A DNA stretch of 14,164 nt from Actinomycetota bacterium (GTDB lineage: Bacteria; Actinomycetota; Actinomycetes; S36-B12), in assembly GCA_009726075.1 (NCBI GenBank), contig WLND01000007.1, forward strand, positions 1 through 14,164, given 5' to 3'. The position numbers and the translations under genes were made by a program. This document shows positions 7,174 through 14,164 of the stretch, one piece after another (the first letter of the stretch is position 1; every line of letters begins with the position of its first letter). The notes under the pieces were generated by a model. The model was not told the DNA's origin. It saw only the letters and a list, made by a program, of their open reading frames with translations, and did no database searches.

Positions 7174-8223
7174 ATGCCGCTCCCGCGAACGCTCGAGGAT
7201 TTCCGCCGCACCTTCATCATGATGGAGACCGAGGGTCTCGAGGGGTACGTCGATGGCGGTTCAGGTCGGGGGATCACCGCCGTGCGAAACGTGGAGGCCT
7301 GGGAGGCTGTCGAACTCCTGCCCCACGTGCTCGCCGGAAGCGGCACTCCTGACACCTCGGCGTCACTCCTCGGCGTCACTGACCAGTTCCCACTGCTGGT
7401 GGCGCCCACGGGGTTTCAGGAGTACGTGTACCCCGATGGCGGGCGTGCCGTGCCCCGGGCCTGCGCCGCCGCGGGCGTCCGTTACACGCACTCGACCTTT
7501 GCCACGAGCGGCTTCGCGGATCTCGCTGCGATCGATGACCTCTCGTGGTGGTTTCAGCTCTACGTGTTCACCGACAAGGGGCTGAACCGTGCCCTCATGG
7601 CGAAGGCCGCCGAAGCCGGGGCGTCAGCGGTCGTCATGACGGTCGATCTCGCCGTCCTCGGGCAGCGTGATCGTGACCTGCACACGGGATTCTCGCTGCG
7701 AGGCCGCAACATCGTTCCGTGCGCAGCCGAGGCGGGTGCCCCAGACACCCGTCTGGCACCGCTGTGGGCCTCACTCGATCACGACCTGTCCTGGGAAACC
7801 CTGTCGACCGTCATCGCCGAATCGCCCCTGCCTGTCATCGTCAAGGGCCTCATCAGGGCCGACGACGCCTGCCAGGCGCTGGACCTCGGCGCCGCGGGGG
7901 TGATCGTCTCCAATCACGGAGGACGGCAGCTCGACACCGCCGCGGCAACCGCGCGGGCGCTGCCGGCCGTCGTCGATGCGGTCGCCGGACGCGGCGCGGT
8001 GCTCGTCGACGGTGGCATCCGCTCCGGACTCGACGTGGCGAAGGCGATCGCCCTCGGCGCCGACGCCGCCCTTGTCGGCCGGGCTCCGCTGTGGGGCCTC
8101 GGCGTCGGCGGCGAGCCGGGCGTCGCCGCCGTCCTTCGCATCCTCCAGGAGGAGTTCCAGCGCTCGATGACCCTGCTCGGAGCGCGCACGACCGCCGACC
8201 TCACCCGCGACCTGCTGTACTGA
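7174..8223 (+). CDS. FMN-dependent alpha-hydroxy-acid oxidase/dehydrogenase
   Basis: This 349-residue cytoplasmic flavoenzyme of the glycolate oxidase / lactate oxidase family oxidises an (S)-2-hydroxy acid to the 2-oxo acid. Visible family sites are Tyr in LEGYVDGG, the flavin-contacting FQLYVF, TVDLAVLGQRDRD, the FMN-binding Lys in VIVKGLIRADDA, the catalytic base His248 and substrate-binding Arg251 in SNHGGRQLD, and the phosphate loop DGGIRSG. The usual QxMAHPEGE is QEYVYPDGG here, so one commonly conserved His is Tyr. The start is ATG 7174, six bases after CATACT; an in-frame ATG at 7138 would add 12 residues but overlaps the divergent promoter. Lactate, glycolate, mandelate and peptide-linked substrates all occur in this family, and the sequence does not decide among them. 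The TDT transporter gene follows after 53 bases. Confidence 0.9.
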   Translation: MPLPRTLEDFRRTFIMMETEGLEGYVDGGSGRGITAVRNVEAWEAVELLPHVLAGSGTPDTSASLLGVTDQFPLLVAPTGFQEYVYPDGGRAVPRACAAAGVRYTHSTFATSGFADLAAIDDLSWWFQLYVFTDKGLNRALMAKAAEAGASAVVMTVDLAVLGQRDRDLHTGFSLRGRNIVPCAAEAGAPDTRLAPLWASLDHDLSWETLSTVIAESPLPVIVKGLIRADDACQALDLGAAGVIVSNHGGRQLDTAAATARALPAVVDAVAGRGAVLVDGGIRSGLDVAKAIALGADAALVGRAPLWGLGVGGEPGVAAVLRILQEEFQRSMTLLGARTTADLTRDLLY

Positions 8224-8226
8224 CCT

Positions 8227-8261
8227 GGTGAGCCGCACGTGACGGCTCGACCGCGCTCACC
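8227..8261 (+). other. two mutually exclusive stem-loops before the TDT gene
   Basis: GGTGAGC (8227-8233) is perfectly complementary to GCTCACC (8255-8261). Inside it, GAGCCG (8230-8235) pairs with CGGCTC (8243-8248) around a 7-base loop. Both use bases 8230-8233, so only one can form at a time. The outer arm ends 6 bases before the Shine-Dalgarno GGAGG of the transporter gene. It could be a weak processing or attenuation element, a protein operator, or chance in GC-rich DNA. No T-run follows, so it is not a standard terminator. Confidence 0.35.
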
Positions 8262-8267
8262 TGCTCC

Positions 8268-8272
8268 GGAGG
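8268..8272 (+). promoter_or_regulatory. ribosome binding site of the TDT transporter gene
   Basis: GGAGG stands 4 bases before the ATG at 8277, a slightly short but workable spacing. Its first bases belong to the small palindrome CTCCGGAG (8264-8271), so the site could be partly hidden by local pairing. It supports the 8277 start. Confidence 0.6.
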
Positions 8273-8276
8273 TTCG

Positions 8277-9332
8277 ATGACCACCCCGTCGATGCACGCG
8301 CACCCAGCCTGGTTCGGTTCGGTTATGGGCACCGCAGCCCTCGCCGTGGTGCTGTCCAACGAGGGGCAGACGTGGGCGGCTCCCTGGATGGACCCCATCG
8401 CGGTGGCAGTGCTCGTCGCAGCCACCGCGTTCGCGGTGGCGCTCGTCCCCCGTTACGTGAGGCGCTTCTTCCAGACGGAACGGCTCCGTGCGGACCTCTC
8501 CGACCCGTCCATCGGGCCCATGCTCGGCACCTTCCCGGCCGGCATACTCCTGCTCGCGAGCGCATGGGGTGTCGTCGGACCAATACTCGTTGGCGCGACG
8601 GCCGCACTGTGGATTGACGCAATCCTTCTCATCGTCGGCGTCGTGCTCGCCCTGGGGCTGAGCATCGCGTGGGCTGCGCTCACGAGCCGGTCGGATATAG
8701 GGCTGGCATCGGTGCACGGAGGCTGGCTTATCCCCCCGGTCATGAACCTGCTGGTACCACTGGCAATAGTCCCCCTTGTCTTCGCGAATCCAGGCACCGC
8801 CTCGGTGCTCATCCTTATCGGCCTCGCCTTTCTCGGCATTGGCGCCTGCCTGTTCATCGCCGTGTTCGCCATGATCGTCGCGAGGGTGGCGATATGCCCA
8901 CCGGCCCCAGCGCTAGTAGCGCCTTCGTTGTGGGTCCCGCTCGCTCCGGCTGGGTTGCTGGGCGCTGCAACCCTGCGCCTTCTCCAGGCCGGGGTGGCGG
9001 GCGATCTCTGGGGTCCTCAGGCCGTGTGGTTTGGCACTGCCATCGCGGCGATGGGCATCGGGTTCGGCCTGTGGTGGGCGGTGTTCGCCCTTCTCGAACT
9101 GATGCGCCTACGACGATCCGGTGGCCTGCCCTTTCACATCGGCTGGTGGAGTTTCGTCTTTCCGACCGCTGCAATGGCGCTCTCCATCGGCGCGGTGGGC
9201 GATGCAACCGGGTTGCTCGCCGTGGAGGCCCTCGGAGCCATCGCCGCGCTCGTTCTCGCCTGCGTGTGGGCGACGGTGGCGACCCGGACGATCCTGGCGG
9301 TCCGCGAGCAGGGTCGTAGCGCTCGATCCTGA
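8277..9332 (+). CDS. TDT / SLAC1-type anion transporter
   Basis: This 351-residue integral membrane protein has about ten hydrophobic spans. The start HPAWFGSVMGTAALAVV matches the first helix of TehA/SLAC1/Mae1 proteins, GTFPAGILLLASAWG the conserved third helix, and HIGWWSFVFPTAAMAL the ninth. Members carry dicarboxylates, sulfite, nitrate or chloride, or contribute to tellurite resistance; the substrate cannot be read from the sequence. It follows the hydroxy-acid oxidase gene by 53 bases and may be its operon partner, which would fit transport of an organic anion. Codon use is unusual: I count five ATA isoleucine codons plus some CTA and GTA, while neighbouring genes show at most one ATA each by eye. 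That hints at a different origin or relaxed selection. The gene stops 22 bases before the convergent P450 stop. Confidence 0.85.
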   Translation: MTTPSMHAHPAWFGSVMGTAALAVVLSNEGQTWAAPWMDPIAVAVLVAATAFAVALVPRYVRRFFQTERLRADLSDPSIGPMLGTFPAGILLLASAWGVVGPILVGATAALWIDAILLIVGVVLALGLSIAWAALTSRSDIGLASVHGGWLIPPVMNLLVPLAIVPLVFANPGTASVLILIGLAFLGIGACLFIAVFAMIVARVAICPPAPALVAPSLWVPLAPAGLLGAATLRLLQAGVAGDLWGPQAVWFGTAIAAMGIGFGLWWAVFALLELMRLRRSGGLPFHIGWWSFVFPTAAMALSIGAVGDATGLLAVEALGAIAALVLACVWATVATRTILAVREQGRSARS

Positions 9333-9354
9333 ACCGCCCGGACGCACCCGGCGA

Positions 9355-10557
9355 TCAGGCGAATTGGACGACGAGCTCGTCCGGCGTGCGGAACGCAGGG
9401 GTCGGTCGCCACGGGATCGGCTCGTTGAGGATTCGTGCACCGCGGAGTCGTGGCAGGAGCATCGTGAAGTACTCGATTGCCTCGAGTCGGGCCAGCGCGG
9501 TTCCGACGCAGAAGTGCGACCCGTGGCCAAACGACAGGTTGACCGGCCCCTCACGACGAATGTCGAATTCGTCGGGATCGCCATACGCACGCTCATCCCT
9601 GTTGCCCGAGGCAAGCACGAGCGCAAGGAGCGTTCCCGGCTCGCACGAGATGTCACCGACCACTGTCGGCTCGACTATCAGGCGGCTGATGATCTGAGCC
9701 GGTGCGTCATAGCGAGCCATCTCGTCGACCGCCGCTGGGATCAGGTCTGGATGCTCGAGGAGGTCCTCGAGCACGCCCGGATTGCGCAGGAGGGCTACGG
9801 TGCCGTTGAGCATCAGGCTCGACGTGGTCTCATGGGCCGCGTTCACGATGCCGATGAGGTTGGCGACCACCTGATCGGTCGTGAGTGCGCCAGCCTCCTC
9901 GCTCGCGATCAGGGCCGACAGGAGCGAGCCGTCGGTATCCGCACGACCACCGCGCACCTGGCGTTCGACGTACTCATACATCCGACCCGTTCCGTCGACC
10001 GCATGCTCGGTGCGTTCGGCCATCGGCGCCGGGCTGGAGGCGAGCCACTCGTAGAACTCGTCCGTCCACAATCGCAGCGAGTCGTGATCTCCCTCGTCGA
10101 ATCCGAGAATGCTCAAGATGACCTGAGATGGAACAGGCAGGGCGATCTGCCGCAGCACATCCACCGGACCCGACCATTCGATTCGGCCGAACGCCTGGGT
10201 CAGGGACCCTCGGACGAGGTCGCCGTACGTGCGCACCTGGGCCGCGGTGAACGCCCAGCTCACCTGACGACGCACCGAGCGATGCTCCTCGCCGTCGGTC
10301 ATCATCAGGCGGTCATGGAGGACCCGACGCAGGCACGTCGATGACGTGCCCGCAGGCAGCCGGGCGAGCCGTTCATCAGTGCGATCGCTGATGAAGCGCT
10401 GGTCGAGGAGTACGGCCTTGATGTCGGCGTAACGCGAGACGTAGACGTGCCGACTGTGCGGTTCGAACCAGAACGGCTGCTGATCGCGCAGGAGCGCGTA
10501 CGTCGGGTAGGGATTCGCGATGAATTCAGGGGAACGGAAGTCCAACGTTGCGGCCAT
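9355..10557 (-). CDS. cytochrome P450
   Basis: This 400-residue soluble P450 is a haem-thiolate monooxygenase of the bacterial class I type. The N-terminus FIANPYPTYALLRDQQPF, the I-helix oxygen-activation motif AAHETTSS (Glu243, Thr244), the K-helix ExxR (Glu279, Arg282) and the haem loop FGHGSHFCVG with ligand Cys350 are all intact. The C-terminal end with PRLRGARIL and the EPIPWRPTPAFRTPDELVVQF stretch fits CYP107-like biosynthetic or xenobiotic P450s, but I cannot assign a family. No ferredoxin or ferredoxin reductase gene is in the window, so electrons must come from elsewhere. The start is ATG 10557, preceded by TATGTT and six bases; a start at 10638 has no such support. It is divergent from the SDR-glbO operon and convergent with the TDT gene. 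Confidence 0.95.
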   Translation of the reverse strand: MAATLDFRSPEFIANPYPTYALLRDQQPFWFEPHSRHVYVSRYADIKAVLLDQRFISDRTDERLARLPAGTSSTCLRRVLHDRLMMTDGEEHRSVRRQVSWAFTAAQVRTYGDLVRGSLTQAFGRIEWSGPVDVLRQIALPVPSQVILSILGFDEGDHDSLRLWTDEFYEWLASSPAPMAERTEHAVDGTGRMYEYVERQVRGGRADTDGSLLSALIASEEAGALTTDQVVANLIGIVNAAHETTSSLMLNGTVALLRNPGVLEDLLEHPDLIPAAVDEMARYDAPAQIISRLIVEPTVVGDISCEPGTLLALVLASGNRDERAYGDPDEFDIRREGPVNLSFGHGSHFCVGTALARLEAIEYFTMLLPRLRGARILNEPIPWRPTPAFRTPDELVVQFA

Positions 10558-10563
10558 GGCCCC

Positions 10564-10569
10564 AACATA
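10564..10569 (-). promoter_or_regulatory. putative leaderless -10 element of the P450 gene
   Basis: On the minus strand TATGTT, a good TAnnnT match, is followed by six bases (GGGGCC) and the ATG at 10557. No Shine-Dalgarno is present and no clear -35 is visible. The arrangement equals that of the peptidase and Coq4-like genes. Confidence 0.5.
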
Positions 10570-10664
10570 GGCGGACGCCTGCACCGCAGCCGGGGGGCGG
10601 ACGGCGGAACTGCCGGGTGGCTGCCGAGTCCTGCCCACCGGATGCAGCCCGCCGCATCATGCCG

Positions 10665-10670
10665 CACACT
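10665..10670 (+). promoter_or_regulatory. possible leaderless -10 element of the SDR gene
   Basis: CACACT is followed by six bases (CAGGTC) and the ATG at 10677. Only A2, the C at 5 and T6 resemble the other boxes, so this is the weakest of the set. The 119-base gap 10558-10676 otherwise holds only the P450 promoter and GC-rich sequence with no other signal I recognise. Confidence 0.3.
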
Positions 10671-10676
10671 CAGGTC

Positions 10677-12170
10677 ATGAAGCTGTGTCTTGTCACGGGA
10701 GCAACGGGCTACGTCGGGGGCCGCCTCGTCCGCGAACTCCTCGCCAACGGGTATCGGGTGCGGGTGCTCGCCCGCTCCCCCGCGAAGGTGCGCGACGCCG
10801 CCTGGGCGGATCAGGTGGAGATCATGGAGGGCGATGCCGGCGATCCCGTATCCACCGCCGAGGCCATGCGCGGCATCGACGTCGCCTACTACCTGCTTCA
10901 TTCGCTGCAGGAGGGCCGCAATCTCGAGCAGGCCGAGCGTGACATTGCCGAGAATTTCGCAGCCTGCGCCCGCGAGCAGGGAGTCAAGCGCATCGTCTAC
11001 CTCGGCGGCCTGGCCCCCAGTATCCCGCTCGCGAAGATGTCGCCGCACATGCGGTCGCGGGTCGAGGTCGGTCGGATCCTGCAGGCCTCGGGGGTTCCGA
11101 CCATCGAGTTTCGTGCCGCTGTGATCATCGGCTCCGGCTCTGCGTCGTTCGAGATGATGCGCTACCTGACAGAGCGGCTTCCGGCGATGATCACCCCGCG
11201 GTGGGTCCGCACGAAGACCCAGCCCATCGCCGTCCGCGATGTACTGCGCTACCTCGTCCTCGCTGCTGAACTCCCTCCCGAGCTCAACCGATCATTCGAC
11301 ATCGGCGGGCCCGAGGTCATGAGCTACCAGGAGATGATGCATCGGTACGCCAAGGTGGCCGGTCTGCCGCGGCGCATCATCCTCCCGATCAACCTGCTCT
11401 CGCCCCAGCTGTCGAGCCACTGGGTCAACCTGGTGACCCCGGTGCCGAAGGCGATCGCGCGGCCGCTCGTGCGCTCGCTCAGCCATCCGGCCACGTGCAC
11501 GGAGAGCGATATCAAGCAGTGGATTCCGGATCCGCCCGAGGGCCTCATCAACTTCGACGAGGCCGTCGGTCTGGCCCTCACCCGGATCCAGGACGCCGAG
11601 GTCGCCACCCGCTGGTCGGGCGCAGCGATCCCCGGTCGTCCGTCCGACCCCCTCCCGAGCGACCCCGACTGGGCCGGCGGGACCCTCTACGAGGACATTC
11701 GGGTGCTGCACACGACCGCCTCCCCCGCCGACCTGTGGGCCTCGGTCGATTGCATCGGCGGCGACAACGGCTGGTATTCGGCTCGGTTCCTCTGGGAGGT
11801 CCGCGGGTTCATCGATCGTATGGCGGGCGGTGTCGGCCTGCGCCGGGGGCGCCGCGACCCGAATACCCTTCGGGTCGGCGAGGCGGTCGACTTCTGGCGG
11901 GTCGAGGAGCGCCTGCCACCCAGCCTGATGCGGCTTCGGGCCGAGATGAAGATGCCGGGTCGGGCCTGGCTCGAGTTCACCGTCGAGCCGGACGACGCTG
12001 GCGGCGCCACGCTGCGCCAGCGGGCGGTCTACTGGCCGCGCAGCTTCGCTGGCCACGCCTATTGGTGGTCGGTCGCACCGTTCCATGCCTTCGTGTTTCC
12101 GCCCATGGCGCGACGGATGGTCGAGCGGGCCGAGGCACGGCAGGCGGCATCGGAGACAATTGGCGGGTGA
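10677..12170 (+). CDS. SDR/NmrA-like NAD(P)-binding protein with C-terminal DUF2867
   Basis: This 497-residue protein has two parts. Residues 1 to about 300 form an atypical short-chain dehydrogenase: the dinucleotide loop TGATGYVG (Gly8, Gly11, Gly14), the VRVLARSPAKV strand and helix, the acidic VEIMEGDAGD block, and the KRIVYLGGLAP segment. Residues from about 345 to 490 match DUF2867 (LYEDIRVLHTTASPADLW through FWRVEE to FAGHAYWWSVAPFHAFVF), an SRPBCC-like fold that often accompanies such SDRs. I see no Tyr-xxx-Lys pair in standard position, so catalysis is uncertain; redox-dependent binding is possible. The start is ATG 10677; ATG 10659 would add six residues. The last codons overlap glbO by 4 bases (GTGA), so the two are translationally coupled. 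The substrate is unknown. Confidence 0.85.
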   Translation: MKLCLVTGATGYVGGRLVRELLANGYRVRVLARSPAKVRDAAWADQVEIMEGDAGDPVSTAEAMRGIDVAYYLLHSLQEGRNLEQAERDIAENFAACAREQGVKRIVYLGGLAPSIPLAKMSPHMRSRVEVGRILQASGVPTIEFRAAVIIGSGSASFEMMRYLTERLPAMITPRWVRTKTQPIAVRDVLRYLVLAAELPPELNRSFDIGGPEVMSYQEMMHRYAKVAGLPRRIILPINLLSPQLSSHWVNLVTPVPKAIARPLVRSLSHPATCTESDIKQWIPDPPEGLINFDEAVGLALTRIQDAEVATRWSGAAIPGRPSDPLPSDPDWAGGTLYEDIRVLHTTASPADLWASVDCIGGDNGWYSARFLWEVRGFIDRMAGGVGLRRGRRDPNTLRVGEAVDFWRVEERLPPSLMRLRAEMKMPGRAWLEFTVEPDDAGGATLRQRAVYWPRSFAGHAYWWSVAPFHAFVFPPMARRMVERAEARQAASETIGG

Positions 12171-12607
12171 GCGACACCACCGGACAGCCGGCAGCCCAAA
12201 CACCGTACGAGCGCTTCGGCGGGCACGCCTTCTTCGAGCGCATCGTCCATGCCTTCTACGAGCAGGTGGCCCTCGATCCGGTCATGCGTCCGATGTATCC
12301 GGAGGGCGACCTCACAGCAGCCGAGGACCGGCTGCGCATGTTCCTCGAGCAGTACTGGGGCGGGCCCACGACCTACGGCGAGGTGCGAGGCCATCCACGC
12401 CTGCGCATGCGTCACGCTGATTTCGCCATCGATGCCGATGCCCGCGACCGTTGGCTGCACCACATGGCCGGCGCGGTCCAGCAGGAGTCGCTCCCCGAGG
12501 CCGATGAGGCCGAGCTGTGGGGCTACCTCGTGAGCGCCGCGTATGCAATGCAGAATATTCCGGACGATCCCGCCGACGCGCCCGGCATCCACCGGGCGAG
12601 GGAGTGA
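12167..12607 (+). CDS. glbO: group II truncated haemoglobin (GlbO type)
   Basis: This 146-residue haem protein binds oxygen. In mycobacteria GlbO associates with membranes and is linked to respiration and to detoxifying reactive species. The block RLRMFLEQYWGGPTTYGEVR and the following GHPRLRMRHADF are almost identical to mycobacterial GlbO as I remember it. The key residues are Tyr31 (B10), Tyr44 (CD1), proximal His83 (F8) and Trp96 (G8), all the group II set. About eight extra residues stand before the YERFGGHAFFERIV start. The GTG at 12167 overlaps the SDR stop as GTGA, with GGAGA 10 bases upstream. The alpha-glucosidase gene follows with a one-base gap, an order I recall from Mycobacterium tuberculosis (glbO next to aglA). 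Confidence 0.93.
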   Translation: MSDTTGQPAAQTPYERFGGHAFFERIVHAFYEQVALDPVMRPMYPEGDLTAAEDRLRMFLEQYWGGPTTYGEVRGHPRLRMRHADFAIDADARDRWLHHMAGAVQQESLPEADEAELWGYLVSAAYAMQNIPDDPADAPGIHRARE

Positions 12608-12608
12608 G

Positions 12609-14164
12609 ATGACTTCAGAGCACCCACCGTGGTGGCGATCGGCCGTTGTGTACCAGGTGTATCCGCGGTCCTTCGCTGACTCGGACGGCGACGGCATCGG
12701 CGATATCCCGGGGCTGATCAGCCGGCTGGACTACCTCGAGGCCCTCGGTATCGACGCCCTGTGGGTCTCGCCGTTCTACTCCTCGCCCCTGCACGACGGC
12801 GGCTACGACGTTGCCGACTACCGGTCGATCGACCCTCGCCTCGGCAGCCTCGACGACGTCCGCGCCCTCATCTCCGGCGCCCATGCCCGAGGCATGCGCG
12901 TGCTGATGGATATCGTCCCGAACCACACGAGCAGCGAGCACGCGTGGTTCCAGGAGCTCCTGGCCGATGGTCCGGGCTCGGCAGCGGCCGATCGCTACAT
13001 CGTCCGGCCAGGCCGCGGCGAGCACGGGGAGGATCCGCCGAATAACTGGCGCAGCGTGTTCCACGGTGCCGGCTGGACCGAGTTCCCGAACCCCGACGGA
13101 TCACCGTCCGGTTCCTGGTACCTCCACCTGTTCGACAGCACGCAACCAGACCTGAACTGGGCGAACCCCGAGGTCGTCGCCGAATTCGGCGACATCCTGC
13201 GCTTCTGGTTCGATCTCGGTGTCGATGGGTTCCGCATCGACGTGGCCCATGGCATGGTGAAGGCGGACGGGCTCCCGGACGTCGCGGAACCGAGTACCGA
13301 GGACGAGACCCTGCTCTCCGAGCACCGCACCCCCTACTGGGATCAGGACGGCGTCCACGAGATCTATCGCGGCTGGCGGGCGATCGCCGACTCCTATGCG
13401 GACCCGCGAGTGTTCTGCGGCGAGGCGTGGGTCGAGTCGGAGGAGCGACTTGCCCGCTACCTGCGCCCCGATGAACTGCACACCTCGTTCAATTTCGAGT
13501 ACCTCAAGGCGGGCTGGAATGCGGCCCTCATGCGCGCGGTCATCGATCAGACCATCGCCACCCACGCCTCGATCGGGGCTCCCCCCACCTGGGTCCTCTC
13601 GAACCACGACGTCATCCGCCATCGCACCCGCATGGCGCCGTTGAGCAAGGCAGGTCGCGCTGACCTGGACCGCGGGCTCTCGCGTGCCCGTGCGGCAACG
13701 CTCGTCGCGCTCGCCCTCCCCGGCTCGGCCTACCTGTATCAGGGCGAGGAACTCGGGCTTCCCGAGGTCGTCGACCTGCCGGACGAGTGCCGGCAGGATC
13801 CGGCATGGCTGCGCAGCGGCGGTACCGATGGCGTGCGCGACGGCTGCCGGGTACCCATCCCGTGGTCGGATATCGAGCCCTCATACGGCTTTGGGCAAAC
13901 GGAGTCGTGGCTGCCGCAGCCAGCCGTGTGGGCGGAGCTGTCGGTCGCGGTGCAGGACGGCGTCGAGGGCTCGACCCTTGAGCTCTACCGACAGGCCTTG
14001 GCCGCCCGGCGAGCCGAGCCGGCGATGGGCGAGGGTGGCCTCCTCTGGGTCGACGAGGCATTGGACCCCGCCGCTGACGCCCTGGCGTTTCGGCGAACCG
14101 ATGCCGGCGGCGGGCCCGCAGTAACCGTCGTCATCAACCTCAGCGATCAGCCGTTGAGGTTGCC
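12609..14164 (+). CDS. aglA: alpha-glucosidase, GH13 family (partial, cut by window end)
   Basis: About 518 codons are visible and no stop is reached; the C-terminal beta domain (TVVINLSDQPLRL) has begun, so only a short end is missing. The enzyme hydrolyses terminal alpha-1,4- or alpha-1,6-linked glucose from oligosaccharides in the cytoplasm. GH13 sites are intact: VVYQVYPRSFADSDGDGIGD at the start, MDIVPNHTS, nucleophile Asp211 in GFRIDVAHGMV, acid/base Glu272 in FCGEAWV, and Asp334 in SNHDV. RQDPAW, then GVRDGCRVPIPWS and ESWLPQP, match actinobacterial AglA-type enzymes. ATG 12609 begins one base after the glbO stop, with GGGAG inside the end of glbO, so it is probably co-transcribed with glbO and the SDR gene. 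Trehalose-cleaving or oligo-1,6-glucosidase activity is possible; the symbol rests on synteny and motifs. Confidence 0.9.
   Translation, partial: MTSEHPPWWRSAVVYQVYPRSFADSDGDGIGDIPGLISRLDYLEALGIDALWVSPFYSSPLHDGGYDVADYRSIDPRLGSLDDVRALISGAHARGMRVLMDIVPNHTSSEHAWFQELLADGPGSAAADRYIVRPGRGEHGEDPPNNWRSVFHGAGWTEFPNPDGSPSGSWYLHLFDSTQPDLNWANPEVVAEFGDILRFWFDLGVDGFRIDVAHGMVKADGLPDVAEPSTEDETLLSEHRTPYWDQDGVHEIYRGWRAIADSYADPRVFCGEAWVESEERLARYLRPDELHTSFNFEYLKAGWNAALMRAVIDQTIATHASIGAPPTWVLSNHDVIRHRTRMAPLSKAGRADLDRGLSRARAATLVALALPGSAYLYQGEELGLPEVVDLPDECRQDPAWLRSGGTDGVRDGCRVPIPWSDIEPSYGFGQTESWLPQPAVWAELSVAVQDGVEGSTLELYRQALAARRAEPAMGEGGLLWVDEALDPAADALAFRRTDAGGGPAVTVVINLSDQPLRL

Noticed and set aside
7914..8717. 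Minus-strand open frame (267 codons) opposite the oxidase and TDT genes
   Set aside because: Its composition is that of a shadow frame, and it runs across two real genes and their intergenic hairpins.
9121..10344. Plus-strand open frame (407 codons) across the TDT end and P450
   Set aside because: It is antisense to the P450, whose haem, ExxR and I-helix motifs are all intact on the minus strand.

Overview
The window is a compact, GC-rich chromosomal segment with strong G/C preference at third codon positions, frequent GTG starts and several promoters that look leaderless. Together with a GlbO-type globin beside an alpha-glucosidase and an actinobacterial-type MalQ, this points to an actinomycete (Actinomycetota). 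I cannot place it further. I see no rRNA, tRNA, insertion sequence, CRISPR array or prophage gene. The longest non-coding stretches are about 120-130 bases.

Layout. Bases 1-129 hold no gene. Bases 130-2942 (minus strand) form a three-gene operon: malQ (4-alpha-glucanotransferase), then an 83-residue single-membrane-span protein resembling the CtaJ oxidase accessory subunit, then a DUF5130 protein. The last two overlap by 14 bases. A 53-base divergent promoter region separates malQ from a plus-strand pair, a prolyl-oligopeptidase-family peptidase (2996-5113) and a small MscS-type channel (5126-6085). The channel gene meets a minus-strand gene tail to tail at a CTAG that is a stop codon on both strands. 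That minus gene (6082-7131) encodes a helical, TerB-like N-terminal part joined to a Coq4-like domain with an intact HDxxH(x11)E metal-site signature. A 42-base divergent promoter region leads to an FMN-dependent alpha-hydroxy-acid oxidase (7174-8223) followed by a ten-span TDT/SLAC1-type anion transporter (8277-9332). A cytochrome P450 (9355-10557, minus) converges on the transporter. Divergent from it is a plus-strand operon: an SDR/NmrA-like protein with a C-terminal DUF2867 (10677-12170), a group II truncated haemoglobin GlbO overlapping it by 4 bases (12167-12607), and a GH13 alpha-glucosidase (12609 to the window edge, lacking only its C-terminal end).

How the genes may work together. 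MalQ and the alpha-glucosidase, at opposite ends, fit maltodextrin and glycogen turnover. GlbO and the CtaJ-like protein touch oxygen handling and respiration. The hydroxy-acid oxidase and the TDT transporter could handle the same organic anion. The Coq4-like protein is the least expected product, because actinomycetes normally use menaquinone rather than ubiquinone. Five of the ten start regions share one arrangement: a -10-like hexamer, exactly six bases, then the start codon. That is the expected shape of leaderless transcription. I found no convincing new defence or mobile system; the Coq4-like fusion is the best candidate for undescribed biology.
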